38,845 nt of DNA from Flavobacterium hydatis (GTDB taxonomy: Bacteria > Bacteroidota > Bacteroidia > Flavobacteriales > Flavobacteriaceae), in the NCBI RefSeq assembly GCF_000737695.1, contig NZ_JPRM01000044.1:1-38845 (forward strand), given 5' to 3'. Shown piece after piece: positions 29,645-38,845 of the stretch. Both the position numbers and the translations under genes were made by a program. The first letter of the stretch is position 1. Each line of letters begins with the position of its first letter. Below the pieces are notes generated by a model that worked only from the letters and a program-made list of their open reading frames with translations, had not been told where the DNA came from and did no database searches.

Positions 29645-30733
29645 TTATTTGAAATAAGAAAAAGTTTCCTCGTTTTCAATTTTCAATAAAGATTCATAAA
29701 TCAATTTAATAACATTCTCTACATCATCACGATGAACCATTTCTACAGTTGTATGCATATATCGCAAAGGAAGAGAAATTAATGCAGATGCTACACCACC
29801 ATTGCTGTAAGCAAAAGCATCTGTATCTGTACCCGTAACTCTAGATGAGGCTAAACGCTGAAACGGAATTTTATTGGCTTCGGCTGCATCAATAATTAAC
29901 TCACGTAGATTATTTTGTACAGCTGGAGCATAAGTAATAACTGGTCCTAAACCAATTTTTGTATCTCCCTCAATTTTCTTTTCGATCATAGGAGTTGTCG
30001 AGTCATGGCAAACATCGGTAACAATTGCAACATTTGGTTTGATAGTTTTTGTGATCATTTCGGCACCACGCAAGCCTACTTCTTCCTGAACAGAATTTGT
30101 AATGTATAATCCAAACGGAAGTTTTACTTTGTTTTCGTGTAATAAACGCGCTACTTCGGCAATCATAAAACCTCCCATACGGTTATCAAGCGCACGGCAA
30201 ACAAATTTGTTTTCGTTTAAAATCATAAATTCATCAGGATATGTAATCACACAACCTACATGAACGCCCATTTTTTCAACTTGTTCTTTGGTTTCGCAAC
30301 CTAAGTCGATGAAAATATTACTAATTTTTGGATTTTCTTCTTTATCTCTATTTCTAGTATGAATAGCTGGCCATCCAAAAACACCTTTAACGATTCCTTT
30401 TTTAGTATGAATGTTTACCCTTTTTGATGGAGCAATCTGGTGATCAGAACCACCATTTCTTATTACATATATCAATCCGTCATCAGTAATATAATTTACA
30501 TACCATGAGATTTCATCTGCATGACCTTCGATTACCACTTTATAAGGAGCGTCAGGATTTATAACCCCTACAGCTGTTCCGTAAGTATCAGTAATAAAAG
30601 TATCAACGTATGGTTTTAAGTAATCCATCCATATTTTTTGTCCGCTGCTTTCATATCCAGTAGGAGAAGCGTTATTAAGATAGCTTTCTAAAAAAGCTAT
30701 TGAAGTATCGTTTAAGATTGATTTTGTACTCAT
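29645..30733 (-). CDS. M42 family metallopeptidase (aminopeptidase)
   Basis: This is a cytoplasmic di-metal aminopeptidase of the M42 (glutamyl aminopeptidase/TET-like) family that trims peptides. The 362-aa product has the opening ESYLNNASPTGYESSGQKIW. Metal-site motifs are EGHADEISW (H71-like), RALDNRMGGF (bridging Asp), NSVQEEVGLRGAE (general base and metal Glu), VTDVCHDS (Asp) and MHTTVEMVHRDD (His). All ligands expected of M42 are present. It shares no obvious link with the efflux genes downstream. Its promoter is not clear; the gap to the divergent DUF4294 gene is 83 bp. Confidence 0.94.
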   Translation of the reverse strand: MSTKSILNDTSIAFLESYLNNASPTGYESSGQKIWMDYLKPYVDTFITDTYGTAVGVINPDAPYKVVIEGHADEISWYVNYITDDGLIYVIRNGGSDHQIAPSKRVNIHTKKGIVKGVFGWPAIHTRNRDKEENPKISNIFIDLGCETKEQVEKMGVHVGCVITYPDEFMILNENKFVCRALDNRMGGFMIAEVARLLHENKVKLPFGLYITNSVQEEVGLRGAEMITKTIKPNVAIVTDVCHDSTTPMIEKKIEGDTKIGLGPVITYAPAVQNNLRELIIDAAEANKIPFQRLASSRVTGTDTDAFAYSNGGVASALISLPLRYMHTTVEMVHRDDVENVIKLIYESLLKIENEETFSYFK

Positions 30734-30756
30734 AAAATTATTTTTTTGCTAAATTA

Positions 30757-30764
30757 TAAATTTG
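30757..30764 (+). promoter_or_regulatory. -7 promoter box of the DUF4294 gene
   Basis: TAAATTTG matches TAnnTTTG, 52 bp before the ATG at 30817. It lies in the divergent gap with the M42 gene. The -33 spacing is not satisfied by the nearest TTTG. Confidence 0.45.
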
Positions 30765-30816
30765 GTATTACAGTTGTATATATAATGTATAATTTTACAC
30801 TTAAATTAATAACTCA

Positions 30817-31500
30817 ATGAAGTTTATAGCCTACTTATTCTGCTTACTATTTATGTCATTTGTTGGTCATGCGCAAATCGATAAAAAAAATCCCGAACAA
30901 ATGGGATACACTTTAACCGAAAGGGATTCAATACTAAATGATACAATTGAATTACCTGAGATTATTATATCAAAAGAAAAACTTGACCCCGAATCTCAAA
31001 AACAATTTTTAATTCTCCAGAATAGAGTTTACAAAACGTATCCATTTGCAAGATTAGCATCAGATAGGTTAGTGGCACTTAATAAAGGGATGGCTCGATT
31101 ATCTTCTAACAGAGAAAAGAAGAAATATTTTAAAATTGTCGAAGATTATCTGAGTAATGAATTTGAAGGAAAGCTCAAAAAGTTATCCCGTAAACAAGGA
31201 CAGATATTAGTAAAACTGATTCATCGACAAACAGGAACGACGACATTCGAATTAGTAAAGACCTTAAAAAGTGGTTGGAAAGCATTTTGGGCAAATACCA
31301 CGGCAAATGTTTTTGATATAAGTTTAAAAACTGAATATGCACCTTATGAGGTTAATGAAGATTATTTGATAGAAACAATCTTAGTACGAGCTTTTGAATC
31401 TGGCAGATTACAATATCAGGCGCCTGCACATCCTGTCGATTATGACGATCTTAGTAACCGATGGCAAGAAAAAGCTAAAGAGCAAAAAGCAGCAAAATAA
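30817..31500 (+). CDS. DUF4294 domain-containing exported protein, 227 aa
   Basis: This family is known mainly from Bacteroidetes and has no established function. The signal peptide is MKFIAYLFCLLFMSFVGHAQ. The mature part has the family-like core YKTYPFARLASDRLVALNKG and KKYFKIVEDYLSNEFEGKLK, then KLSRKQGQILVKLIHRQTG and SGWKAFWANTTANVFDISLK. It ends with a Lys/Ala-rich tail (KAKEQKAAK). The core is helical and basic, and location is probably periplasmic. It is next to the M42 peptidase on the opposite strand and is followed by a terminator. It is probably monocistronic. Confidence 0.88.
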   Translation: MKFIAYLFCLLFMSFVGHAQIDKKNPEQMGYTLTERDSILNDTIELPEIIISKEKLDPESQKQFLILQNRVYKTYPFARLASDRLVALNKGMARLSSNREKKKYFKIVEDYLSNEFEGKLKKLSRKQGQILVKLIHRQTGTTTFELVKTLKSGWKAFWANTTANVFDISLKTEYAPYEVNEDYLIETILVRAFESGRLQYQAPAHPVDYDDLSNRWQEKAKEQKAAK

Positions 31501-31528
31501 ATAGAATATTTAATTAATAAAAATATGT

Positions 31529-31565
31529 AAAGACTTATCATTTAATATGGTAAGTCTTTTTTTTT
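31529..31565 (+). terminator. DUF4294 gene terminator
   Basis: AAAGACTTATCAT (31529-31541) pairs with ATGGTAAGTCTTT (31547-31559) with one G-U and a 5-nt loop, followed by a T tract of nine. It lies 28 bp after the stop codon. Confidence 0.9.
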
Positions 31566-31825
31566 GCAGTTTATTTTTTTGCTAAGAATAATGAGACTTT
31601 TTTTAAGAATTTATTTGCTTTAATCTTATTCATGATTTATTGCATTTTCTTTTTTAATTACGGCGTAACCCCTATATTTTGTTATAATTCTTCCTTATTG
31701 GCTATGTTTTCTTTTCTTATTTAACAAAATAGATTTATTTATAATTTGTTATTTATGATTTTTTTTGTAGGTTTACTCTTTAGTGACTATTTGTTAACCG
31801 TTTATTAATCAATTAATTTAGTAAA
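31566..31825. other. AT-rich upstream region of the giant protease gene
   Basis: There is no gene in these 260 bases. They are very AT-rich with a small G+C-richer island (ACGGCGTAACCCC near 31661-31674). I found no perfect TAnnTTTG box; near-matches occur (CTATATTTTG near 31672 and GACTATTTG near 31786). A long leader is possible. Confidence 0.5.
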
Positions 31826-34800
31826 ATGAAGAAAAAATTACTTAGCCTGATTATGATGTTTTTCGTTATTACATCATGGTCGCAAAGCATTTCTGAAAAA
31901 GATTTTTCTATTTCCGTAAATGGAAATAAAATAAGTACTTCTGCTAATTTTAAACAGCAGATTAAAGAACTTAAGAAAACAACAAGTAAGCAAAGTCCGA
32001 AAACGGAATATACTTTGTTGCAGTTTACAAAAATCCCATCGGCAGATGAGCAACAGAAATTAAAAAGACAAGGAATAACATTGCTTAGTTATTTATCTAA
32101 CAATGCTTATTATGCTGCAATCAGCCCAGAGTTTTATAGTAAAGGAACTGTTCCTGATAATATAAGAACAGCGATTACAATAGATTCCAAATATAAATTA
32201 GATCAAGAGATTACAAATGGGGTTATTCCTGATTATGCGCAAGCAGGTAATAGTATAAAAGTAACAGTAAGTTATTTTAAAGGAGTTGATGCTAATATCA
32301 TTTCACAAGATCTAACGAGCTTGTTTGTAAAAAGCAGTAAAATTATCGAATCTTTTAATGAAGTATATTTAGAAGCTTCTAAAGAAAAACTAGAAGAAAT
32401 TGCAAAATTAAATTGGGTTCAAAATATAGAGTTAGTTCCACCACCAGTAGAGAGTGATAATCTTCCAGGAGTGACTTCACATAAAGCCAATGTTTTAGGC
32501 TCAAGTATTGCTGGATTAGGATACGGACTAACAGGAAAAGGAGTAAAAGTAGGTATTTGGGATGGAAATCTCGAAGAGCACAAAGATCATACAGGCAGAG
32601 TAACTCGTAAGGAATATGAGTCTAATTCATCTCACGGAGAACACGTTTCAGGAACTGTCGGAGGGGCAGGTTTATTAGATCCAAGAGCAAAAGGAATGGC
32701 TCCAGAGGTAAAAATGTATGGTTGGAATTTTAATACTCAATCTAATGGATTAACTAATTATCAAGAAAGAGTATTATCTGTTCAGCAAGATGATATAGAG
32801 ATTACATCAAATTCTTATGGAATTAATCTTACTTCAGGGTTTAATACGTTCAGATATAATAATGGAGATCGTGGAGATGATGATGTAACAGTGATGTATC
32901 CTTATCTTTTAAATATTTATTCTAACGGAAATGCGCAAACAGCATATCCGGGAGGATTTAATACATCTACAAAAAATTCAAAAAATGCTCTACACGTAGC
33001 AGCAAATGATCCTAATGATTTAATTAGTAGTTATAGCAGTTTTGGTCCTACACTCGATGGTCGTTTAGTGCCGCAAATCGCTGCAGTTGGTACGGATGTG
33101 TATTCATTAGATTACAGCAACTCGTATCAGGTTATGAGCGGAACCTCTATGGCAACACCGGGAACAACAGGTACAGTGGCTTTACTTTACGAGAGATATA
33201 AAAATATTTACGGCACAAGACCATTGGCATCCTTAATGAAAGCTTTGGTAGCAAATACAGCCAAAGATGTTGGTAATCCAGGTCCAGATTATAAATACGG
33301 ATTTGGTAATCTTAACGGATTAAGAGCAGTTAAGGTTATCGATAAAAATATGTTCTACACAGCATCTGTAGCTAATGGAGCAACTTATGAAAAAGATATT
33401 GTAGTTCCAGCAGGATTAGTTACATTAAAAGTAATGTTGGCTTATTCAGATACAGGTGCAACTCCTGGTTCAGCTTTAATCCAGATTAATGACTTAGATA
33501 TTAAAATTGTTAAAGATGGAGTAACTACTTTACCATGGGTATTAAATCCAACAACACCCAATGCAAATGCAACAAGAGGAGTTGATAATTTGAATAATAT
33601 CGAACAAATAACCTTAGACAATCCGGCTCCGGGAACTTATAAAATTATTGTTGCTGGTACAAAGATTCCTCTTCTTCCTACTCAGGAGTTTTCAGTAGTA
33701 TATGATTATGTAGCCCCAGAATTAATTCTTACCTATCCGATAGGTGGTGAAAAATTCAATACAGAATCTACAGAGTATATTCGTTGGGATTATGAAGGAG
33801 AATCAAAAAACTTTACAATAGAATATTCAGTTGATGGAGGAGTAAATTATTCTATAATTGCAGCAAATGTTCCATCGGCAGCAAGAAATTTTGCTTGGAA
33901 GGTTCCAGCAGGAATAGTTGCTAATGCTAAAATAAGAATTAGTGCAGGTACAAAAACGGATGCTTCCAAAGAAGTTTTTAATATTATAACCGAACCTAAA
34001 AATCTAGTTATTGCGCCAGCAGTATGTGGTGCCTCTTCTTATAAAATGGATTGGGATCCTATTGCAGGAGCAAAATATGAGGTGTTAAAAATGAATGGAT
34101 ACAAGTTTGATGTTGTGGCTACAGTTACAAGTCCTACTTATACATTTGCAAATGTTGCAGTGGGAGAGGATAACTGGTTTTCAGTTCGTACTGTAGATAT
34201 TGCAACAGGGATTGTTTCCGAACGAGTTCGTGCAGTAAATGTAGAGCCAGTTTCTCAACCAGTTTTAAATGCAGCTAGTTTACCATTCCTTGAAGAATTT
34301 ACTAATAGAAAAGCAACAAATTATGTTTTCTCTAAAGGAAGAACAGGAGAGGTAAAATATGAGTATGTAAATGCTCAGTTTTTAGATGGAGTAAAAATGG
34401 CTGGATCAGCAGGTACGGCTTTGGCACCTTGGGTAACAAGCCCAAAAAATAACCTAGCATTTACTAATAATCCAGATTATATCAAAAAAGTTACTTTTTG
34501 CGATATCGATGCAACTAGTTTAGCAGGAAAAGCATTAAGGCTGAAATTCTTTTTAGAATGGGCTAATGTAACTCAGGCTGGGGTTGATAAAAACCTTTTT
34601 AGAGTTACGGTAAATGGAATTCCAGTATTGAGCCATGAAAATCAAGATGTATATGGAGAAGACCCTTCTTATAGTGATAAAGAGTTAACTTATGATTTAT
34701 CAGCTTATGCAGGAACCACATTTAGTGTAGCTTTTGAAACAGTAAGTGATAATGATTTTGTAGCAACAAATAGCGGAAATGTATATGGGGCAACCTATAT

Positions 34801-37800
34801 AGATAATGTCGAGATTTTTGAAGCTACAGCAACAGATCTGGCATTAAGTTCATTTACACCAAACACAGGATTTACTGCTACAGAAACAGTACAGGTAAAA
34901 GTTTTCAATAACTCACCAGTAGCCGTTAGTAATATTCCAGTATCGTATAAAATTAATAACGCAGCAGCAGTTGTAGAGACAATTGCAGGGCCAGTTGCTC
35001 CATTAAGTGAGGTGACTTATAATTTTACTCAAAAAGCAGATTTTTCTGTACCGGGATTGTATGCAGTAGTAGCTAATGTAGATTATCCAGGAGATGTAGT
35101 TCCAGATAATAATACACTAACAAAAAATGTTAATAATACAGGTTCAGATATAGCAATGGGATCTTCTGCTAATGTAACAACTTGTTCAGCTGCATTTACA
35201 GATAGTGGCACACGTTACGGAAATTATGCAGACAACCTTACCCAAACAATGACTTTTAAGCCAGGTACAGTGGGTAGTAGTATTAAAGTAGATTTTGAAG
35301 CTTTTGATGTTGAGGCTGATTACGATTATTTATACGTTTATAATGGACCAGCAGTTAGTGCAGGTACATTAATAGGTACATTTACAGGAAATACTTTGCC
35401 ATCATCATTAACATCCACAGCAGTAGGAGGAGAGTTAACTTTTAGGTTTACTTCAGATGGAGGAGTAACAGAAGCAGGTTGGGTTGCGGCTATTACTTGT
35501 GTGACTAAGCCAATTGTAAATGATGCAAGCGTTGTTTCAATAGTAACACCAGAAGTTCTTGGTAAAAAATCAAGTACGCATGATGTAACTATAAGAGTTA
35601 GTAATTTAGGCCCAGTTGCATTAGCAAACTATCCAGTATTTTATCAAATTGGTGAAGGGGCAAAAGTTATTGAAACTGTCACTGCTATAGCACCATATTC
35701 AACTGTAAACTTCACGTTTGCTGCCAAAGCAGATTTATCTATTGTTGATGCTACATACATAATAAAAAGTGGTGTAGATCTTGCAGATGATAATGCTGCA
35801 AATGATGTAATCGTGAAAACGGTATATAATAAAAACGATTTACCAACACATACCAATACAGATGGATATGCAATATCTAAACTAAAGTGGAATGATGTTA
35901 TAAATACTTCAGGTACTACAGCATACTCAGATTTTAAAAGTATAAAAATTCCAGTATATGCAGGATTTACCTATCAACCAGAAGTAACAATAATTAAAAC
36001 AGATACACCTATCACGCGTGATCAAACGGCTAATGTAGGAGTATTTACTATGATGGTAATAGATTTAAATGGAGATGGTAATTTAACAGATGAGTTTTAT
36101 GCAGGTAATTTTTGGGTAAATACTACTACAACAGGTGCAGCTCCTCTAATTCCATCAACAATGAGTACACATTATTTTAGAAACTTCTCTACTTTAACAG
36201 GAGGTTTAACTATTCCGGTAGGGACAACAGCGGGTGAAAAACTTATGCGTATTGTGCACATGTATCGTTCGTCTGGTGAATATTATAATGTAAACCTAGG
36301 GCCAACTATTAATGGGCTTACAAGTTCAAGATCAGATTTTGAGGTAGAAGAATATACGATAAACGTATTGCCATTTACAGCTGCCGATGCAAGTGTCGAA
36401 AGAGTTATTGCTCCAGTTAAACCAGGTAATGCACCAGTTACAGTTTCAGCTTCACTTCGTAATTATTCGACTACACCAATTTCAAACTTCCCAGTGGCAT
36501 ACAAAATTAATGGAGCAAACGAAGTAGTTCAAAATTTCACTGGCACAATTGCTGCGGGAGGAACTGCTAATTTTATATTTACAGTAAAAGCTGATTTAGG
36601 AGCTCCTGGAGATTATACAATCGATGTGTCTACAAAACTAGTAGGAGATACAGATGCTACAAATGATTCAAAATCAGTAACACTTTCACATGCTGCAAAT
36701 TTTGCTAAAAATGTTACAGGAACTTTTGATGGAGTAAACGATTTTGTAAAAACAGATAATACACCAGCTTTAAATCTTACTAACAATTATACATTCGAGG
36801 CTTGGATTAATCAGAAACAGCCATCAGTTTTCGCAAGAGTTATAGATAAGAGTACAGTATTGGCTTTTATACATAATACTGCAAATCTTACACTTTATAA
36901 AGAAAATAGTTTGGTACTTTCTATTACTACGGCAACAGGTTCGTATGCTATAAACACAGGGTTAAACTCTATTAAACAAAATACTTGGCATCATATTGCT
37001 TTTTCAGTAAGCGCTGCCAATGTTTATACAGTTTATATAGATGGAGTTTCAGTTCCTTATACAAGCACAGGCACAGCAGCTGCAGCTTCTTCAAACGCTA
37101 CTGCTGCGGCTTACTTTGGTAATAATGCAGGCTTGGCTCGTGGACTTAACGGAAATATAGACGAAATACGCATTTGGGCAGGAGTTCGTAATCAGGCGAC
37201 AATCAATGCAAATGCGACGACGAAATATATAGGTAATGAACCAGGACTATTAGCATATTATTCATTTTCAGAGGGAGACAAGCAGTTTGTTTTTGATAGT
37301 ACTATAAGCGATAATACAGCAGTAGTAACAAATGCAGATACAAATGGGCAAGGAGAAGGTAAATTCTGGAATGTTCCAGTCTTATTACAAAAAGTAGATT
37401 TTGTAAACCAACTCTCATCTTCTTATGATGCAGCAACCAAAACATATTCAATATTATTAAATGATGGTGCAGATATAACAGCAGCAGTTGCTAATCTTTC
37501 CATAGGGATGAAAAGTATTGCAAAAGTAAACGGAGTCACACAAGTAAGCGGTATTACTCCAAATGACTATACAAACCCAGTTACTTTAACTGTCGAAGGA
37601 GTAGGTTTTAACACAGGAATTATCGAAACGTATACTATTAAAGTGCTTACAGGCTTAAGCAACGAAAGCAAATTACTTTCTTATGATTTCAAAACAGCAT
37701 CCAATCCAGGATTAGCTCAAGAAATAAATACAGATATCGTAGGAAGTAATGCAACTAAAACGTTGTCTTTTGGAACAGATGTATCTAATTTAATTGCAGA

Positions 37801-38731
37801 TTTTTCAGTTTCACCAGGAGCAGAGTTATATATAGACGGAGTAAAACAATTAAATTCAAAAGCAGTTGTTTCAGACTATACAAATAGCTTTTTGGTTTCA
37901 GTAGTTTCAGAGAATAAACTTTCTAAAACAAACTACACAGTTACTTTAAATGCAAACAATCCTGATGCAAACATTATTGCATATTCGGTAGCAAACCAGA
38001 TAGGAACAAGTGTAATAGATCCAGTCTTAAAAACGGTAAAAGTGTTCGTTAATAATAATGCCAATTTAAGCGTATTAGTTCCTGTTTTCCAAGTATCAGA
38101 TTTCGCTACATTACGTATCGGAACCTATTTCCAAAACAGCGGAGTAACAACATTAAATTATACTCTGCCAATTGTATACAATGTAACAGCTCAAAACGGA
38201 ACTATCGAGAATTGGACAGTAACAATTGAAAAAGCGAAACCAATAATTACACTTCTAGGAAACGCAGTAGTTTCACTAGATAAAGGATGTCCTTATGTAG
38301 AAGCAGGTTTTACAGCACTAGACAATCTAAATGTAGATATTACTCCAGGAGTAATAGTTACAGGAACAGTCGATGTAACCACACCAGGGCAATATATCTT
38401 GACTTATACAGTAAGAGATGCGTTGCTAAATGAAACTGTTGTTACACGTACAATAAACGTATCAAGTACGGTTTGTACTCTGGGAGTACCTACAAATACA
38501 ATTGACGGATTTGTAATTTATCCAAATCCAGTTAAAGACGGAAAAGTATATGTGCAAACAACATCTACAAGCAAAAAGAATATCAGAATATCTGATATGT
38601 CAGGAAAAATTGTTTTCACAGTTCAAACAGAAAACAAAGAATTGAATGTTCATAGTCTACCAACAGGAGTTTATATTATAAAAGTAGAGCAAGAAGGTAA
38701 TACATCAACTCAAAAGCTTATTATAGAATAA
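31826..38731 (+). CDS. Giant modular S8 serine protease with T9SS type A sorting domain, 2301 aa
   Basis: This is a secreted, probably cell-surface subtilisin-like protease. It has a signal peptide (1-20, MKKKLLSLIMMFFVITSWSQ) and a prodomain (about 21-230). The S8 domain (about 235-500) has D246 in VGIWDGN, H270 in SSHGEHVSG and S441 in SGTSMATPG, all present. Further modules, by eye, are a P-domain-like region (about 515-625), Ig/FnIII-like (about 630-815) and a jellyroll-like stretch (about 825-1000). CARDB-like repeats lie at about 1005-1105, 1233-1330 and 1520-1620, with CUB (about 1120-1228) and GEVED-like (about 1350-1515) between them. LamG/concanavalin-like (about 1633-1826), three DUF5018-like strands (about 1830-2135) and DUF5011 (about 2139-2213) follow. 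The T9SS type A tail starts about 2225 (FVIYPNPVKDGKVYV, then GVYIIKVE). Export through the outer membrane by the gliding-linked type IX system is expected. A terminator follows. Confidence 0.9.
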   Translation: MKKKLLSLIMMFFVITSWSQSISEKDFSISVNGNKISTSANFKQQIKELKKTTSKQSPKTEYTLLQFTKIPSADEQQKLKRQGITLLSYLSNNAYYAAISPEFYSKGTVPDNIRTAITIDSKYKLDQEITNGVIPDYAQAGNSIKVTVSYFKGVDANIISQDLTSLFVKSSKIIESFNEVYLEASKEKLEEIAKLNWVQNIELVPPPVESDNLPGVTSHKANVLGSSIAGLGYGLTGKGVKVGIWDGNLEEHKDHTGRVTRKEYESNSSHGEHVSGTVGGAGLLDPRAKGMAPEVKMYGWNFNTQSNGLTNYQERVLSVQQDDIEITSNSYGINLTSGFNTFRYNNGDRGDDDVTVMYPYLLNIYSNGNAQTAYPGGFNTSTKNSKNALHVAANDPNDLISSYSSFGPTLDGRLVPQIAAVGTDVYSLDYSNSYQVMSGTSMATPGTTGTVALLYERYKNIYGTRPLASLMKALVANTAKDVGNPGPDYKYGFGNLNGLRAVKVIDKNMFYTASVANGATYEKDIVVPAGLVTLKVMLAYSDTGATPGSALIQINDLDIKIVKDGVTTLPWVLNPTTPNANATRGVDNLNNIEQITLDNPAPGTYKIIVAGTKIPLLPTQEFSVVYDYVAPELILTYPIGGEKFNTESTEYIRWDYEGESKNFTIEYSVDGGVNYSIIAANVPSAARNFAWKVPAGIVANAKIRISAGTKTDASKEVFNIITEPKNLVIAPAVCGASSYKMDWDPIAGAKYEVLKMNGYKFDVVATVTSPTYTFANVAVGEDNWFSVRTVDIATGIVSERVRAVNVEPVSQPVLNAASLPFLEEFTNRKATNYVFSKGRTGEVKYEYVNAQFLDGVKMAGSAGTALAPWVTSPKNNLAFTNNPDYIKKVTFCDIDATSLAGKALRLKFFLEWANVTQAGVDKNLFRVTVNGIPVLSHENQDVYGEDPSYSDKELTYDLSAYAGTTFSVAFETVSDNDFVATNSGNVYGATYIDNVEIFEATATDLALSSFTPNTGFTATETVQVKVFNNSPVAVSNIPVSYKINNAAAVVETIAGPVAPLSEVTYNFTQKADFSVPGLYAVVANVDYPGDVVPDNNTLTKNVNNTGSDIAMGSSANVTTCSAAFTDSGTRYGNYADNLTQTMTFKPGTVGSSIKVDFEAFDVEADYDYLYVYNGPAVSAGTLIGTFTGNTLPSSLTSTAVGGELTFRFTSDGGVTEAGWVAAITCVTKPIVNDASVVSIVTPEVLGKKSSTHDVTIRVSNLGPVALANYPVFYQIGEGAKVIETVTAIAPYSTVNFTFAAKADLSIVDATYIIKSGVDLADDNAANDVIVKTVYNKNDLPTHTNTDGYAISKLKWNDVINTSGTTAYSDFKSIKIPVYAGFTYQPEVTIIKTDTPITRDQTANVGVFTMMVIDLNGDGNLTDEFYAGNFWVNTTTTGAAPLIPSTMSTHYFRNFSTLTGGLTIPVGTTAGEKLMRIVHMYRSSGEYYNVNLGPTINGLTSSRSDFEVEEYTINVLPFTAADASVERVIAPVKPGNAPVTVSASLRNYSTTPISNFPVAYKINGANEVVQNFTGTIAAGGTANFIFTVKADLGAPGDYTIDVSTKLVGDTDATNDSKSVTLSHAANFAKNVTGTFDGVNDFVKTDNTPALNLTNNYTFEAWINQKQPSVFARVIDKSTVLAFIHNTANLTLYKENSLVLSITTATGSYAINTGLNSIKQNTWHHIAFSVSAANVYTVYIDGVSVPYTSTGTAAAASSNATAAAYFGNNAGLARGLNGNIDEIRIWAGVRNQATINANATTKYIGNEPGLLAYYSFSEGDKQFVFDSTISDNTAVVTNADTNGQGEGKFWNVPVLLQKVDFVNQLSSSYDAATKTYSILLNDGADITAAVANLSIGMKSIAKVNGVTQVSGITPNDYTNPVTLTVEGVGFNTGIIETYTIKVLTGLSNESKLLSYDFKTASNPGLAQEINTDIVGSNATKTLSFGTDVSNLIADFSVSPGAELYIDGVKQLNSKAVVSDYTNSFLVSVVSENKLSKTNYTVTLNANNPDANIIAYSVANQIGTSVIDPVLKTVKVFVNNNANLSVLVPVFQVSDFATLRIGTYFQNSGVTTLNYTLPIVYNVTAQNGTIENWTVTIEKAKPIITLLGNAVVSLDKGCPYVEAGFTALDNLNVDITPGVIVTGTVDVTTPGQYILTYTVRDALLNETVVTRTINVSSTVCTLGVPTNTIDGFVIYPNPVKDGKVYVQTTSTSKKNIRISDMSGKIVFTVQTENKELNVHSLPTGVYIIKVEQEGNTSTQKLIIE

Positions 38732-38757
38732 ACATATTGCGAGATTAATTTATCCAT

Positions 38758-38791
38758 AAGCGGCTACTATAATATAGTAGTCGCTTTTTTA
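38758..38791 (+). terminator. Terminator after the giant protease gene
   Basis: AAGCGGCTACTAT (38758-38770) pairs with ATAGTAGTCGCTT (38774-38786) around AAT with one G-U, then a T tract. It lies 27 bp after the stop codon. The rest of the window to 38845 is AT-rich with no gene visible. Confidence 0.9.
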
Positions 38792-38845
38792 TATCCTTAT
38801 ATATAGGAGTGATATTCGGTTATACTATATAGGAGAAGCTTTTTC

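Overview
The window looks like a chromosomal segment of a gliding, low-GC member of the Bacteroidetes, most likely Flavobacterium or a close relative. The evidence is a Bacteroidetes-type 5S rRNA, the gliding genes gldF and gldG, a giant secreted protease with a type IX secretion (T9SS) C-terminal tail, many TAnnTTTG promoter boxes, and almost no Shine-Dalgarno sequences. Gene assignments come from motif recognition only; no database search was run.

Layout. Positions 1-166 hold the end of an rRNA operon (5S gene and terminator). 572-2329 (minus) carries mnmE and a small abutting unknown gene. 2637-5479 (plus) carries a tandem universal-stress protein and a membrane-anchored MutS-like ATPase. 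5849-10989 (minus) carries dnaN, gldF-gldG, an ABM-fold monooxygenase and an S-adenosylmethionine hydrolase. 11302-17384 (plus) carries phoH, a Cof-type HAD phosphatase, an S9/DPP-IV-like peptidase and purC. 17450-18488 (minus) has two small genes (SRPBCC and DUF1801). 18712-20442 (plus) is a tandem array of three small exported ankyrin-repeat paralogues. 20642-29567 (minus) is a heavy-metal efflux locus: response regulator, histidine kinase, TolC-like channel, periplasmic adaptor, an OprB-like porin and a CzcA-type RND pump. 29645-30733 (minus) is an M42 aminopeptidase, 30817-31500 (plus) a DUF4294 protein, and 31826-38731 (plus) a 2301-residue modular S8 protease with a T9SS tail.

How the parts may work together. 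The two-component pair is encoded directly upstream of the efflux genes. The gap before the channel gene holds four ~11-bp-spaced ACYTTAAR repeats next to a near-consensus -7 box, which looks like the regulator's operator. Each ankyrin gene is preceded by an AAC-N16/17-CGTC-like element typical of ECF sigma-factor promoters and by a TCAATCA-rich leader, so the trio looks like a co-regulated envelope-stress family. This trio is my best candidate for something poorly described.

Intergenic DNA carries at least two dispersed repeat families: a CGCAAAG-type family and an ACTG/CAGT-type family with inverted arms. 13436-13805 is a repeat-rich mosaic that also holds two hairpin elements. Strong intrinsic terminators separate most transcription units. 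I saw no tRNA, CRISPR array, insertion sequence or prophage.
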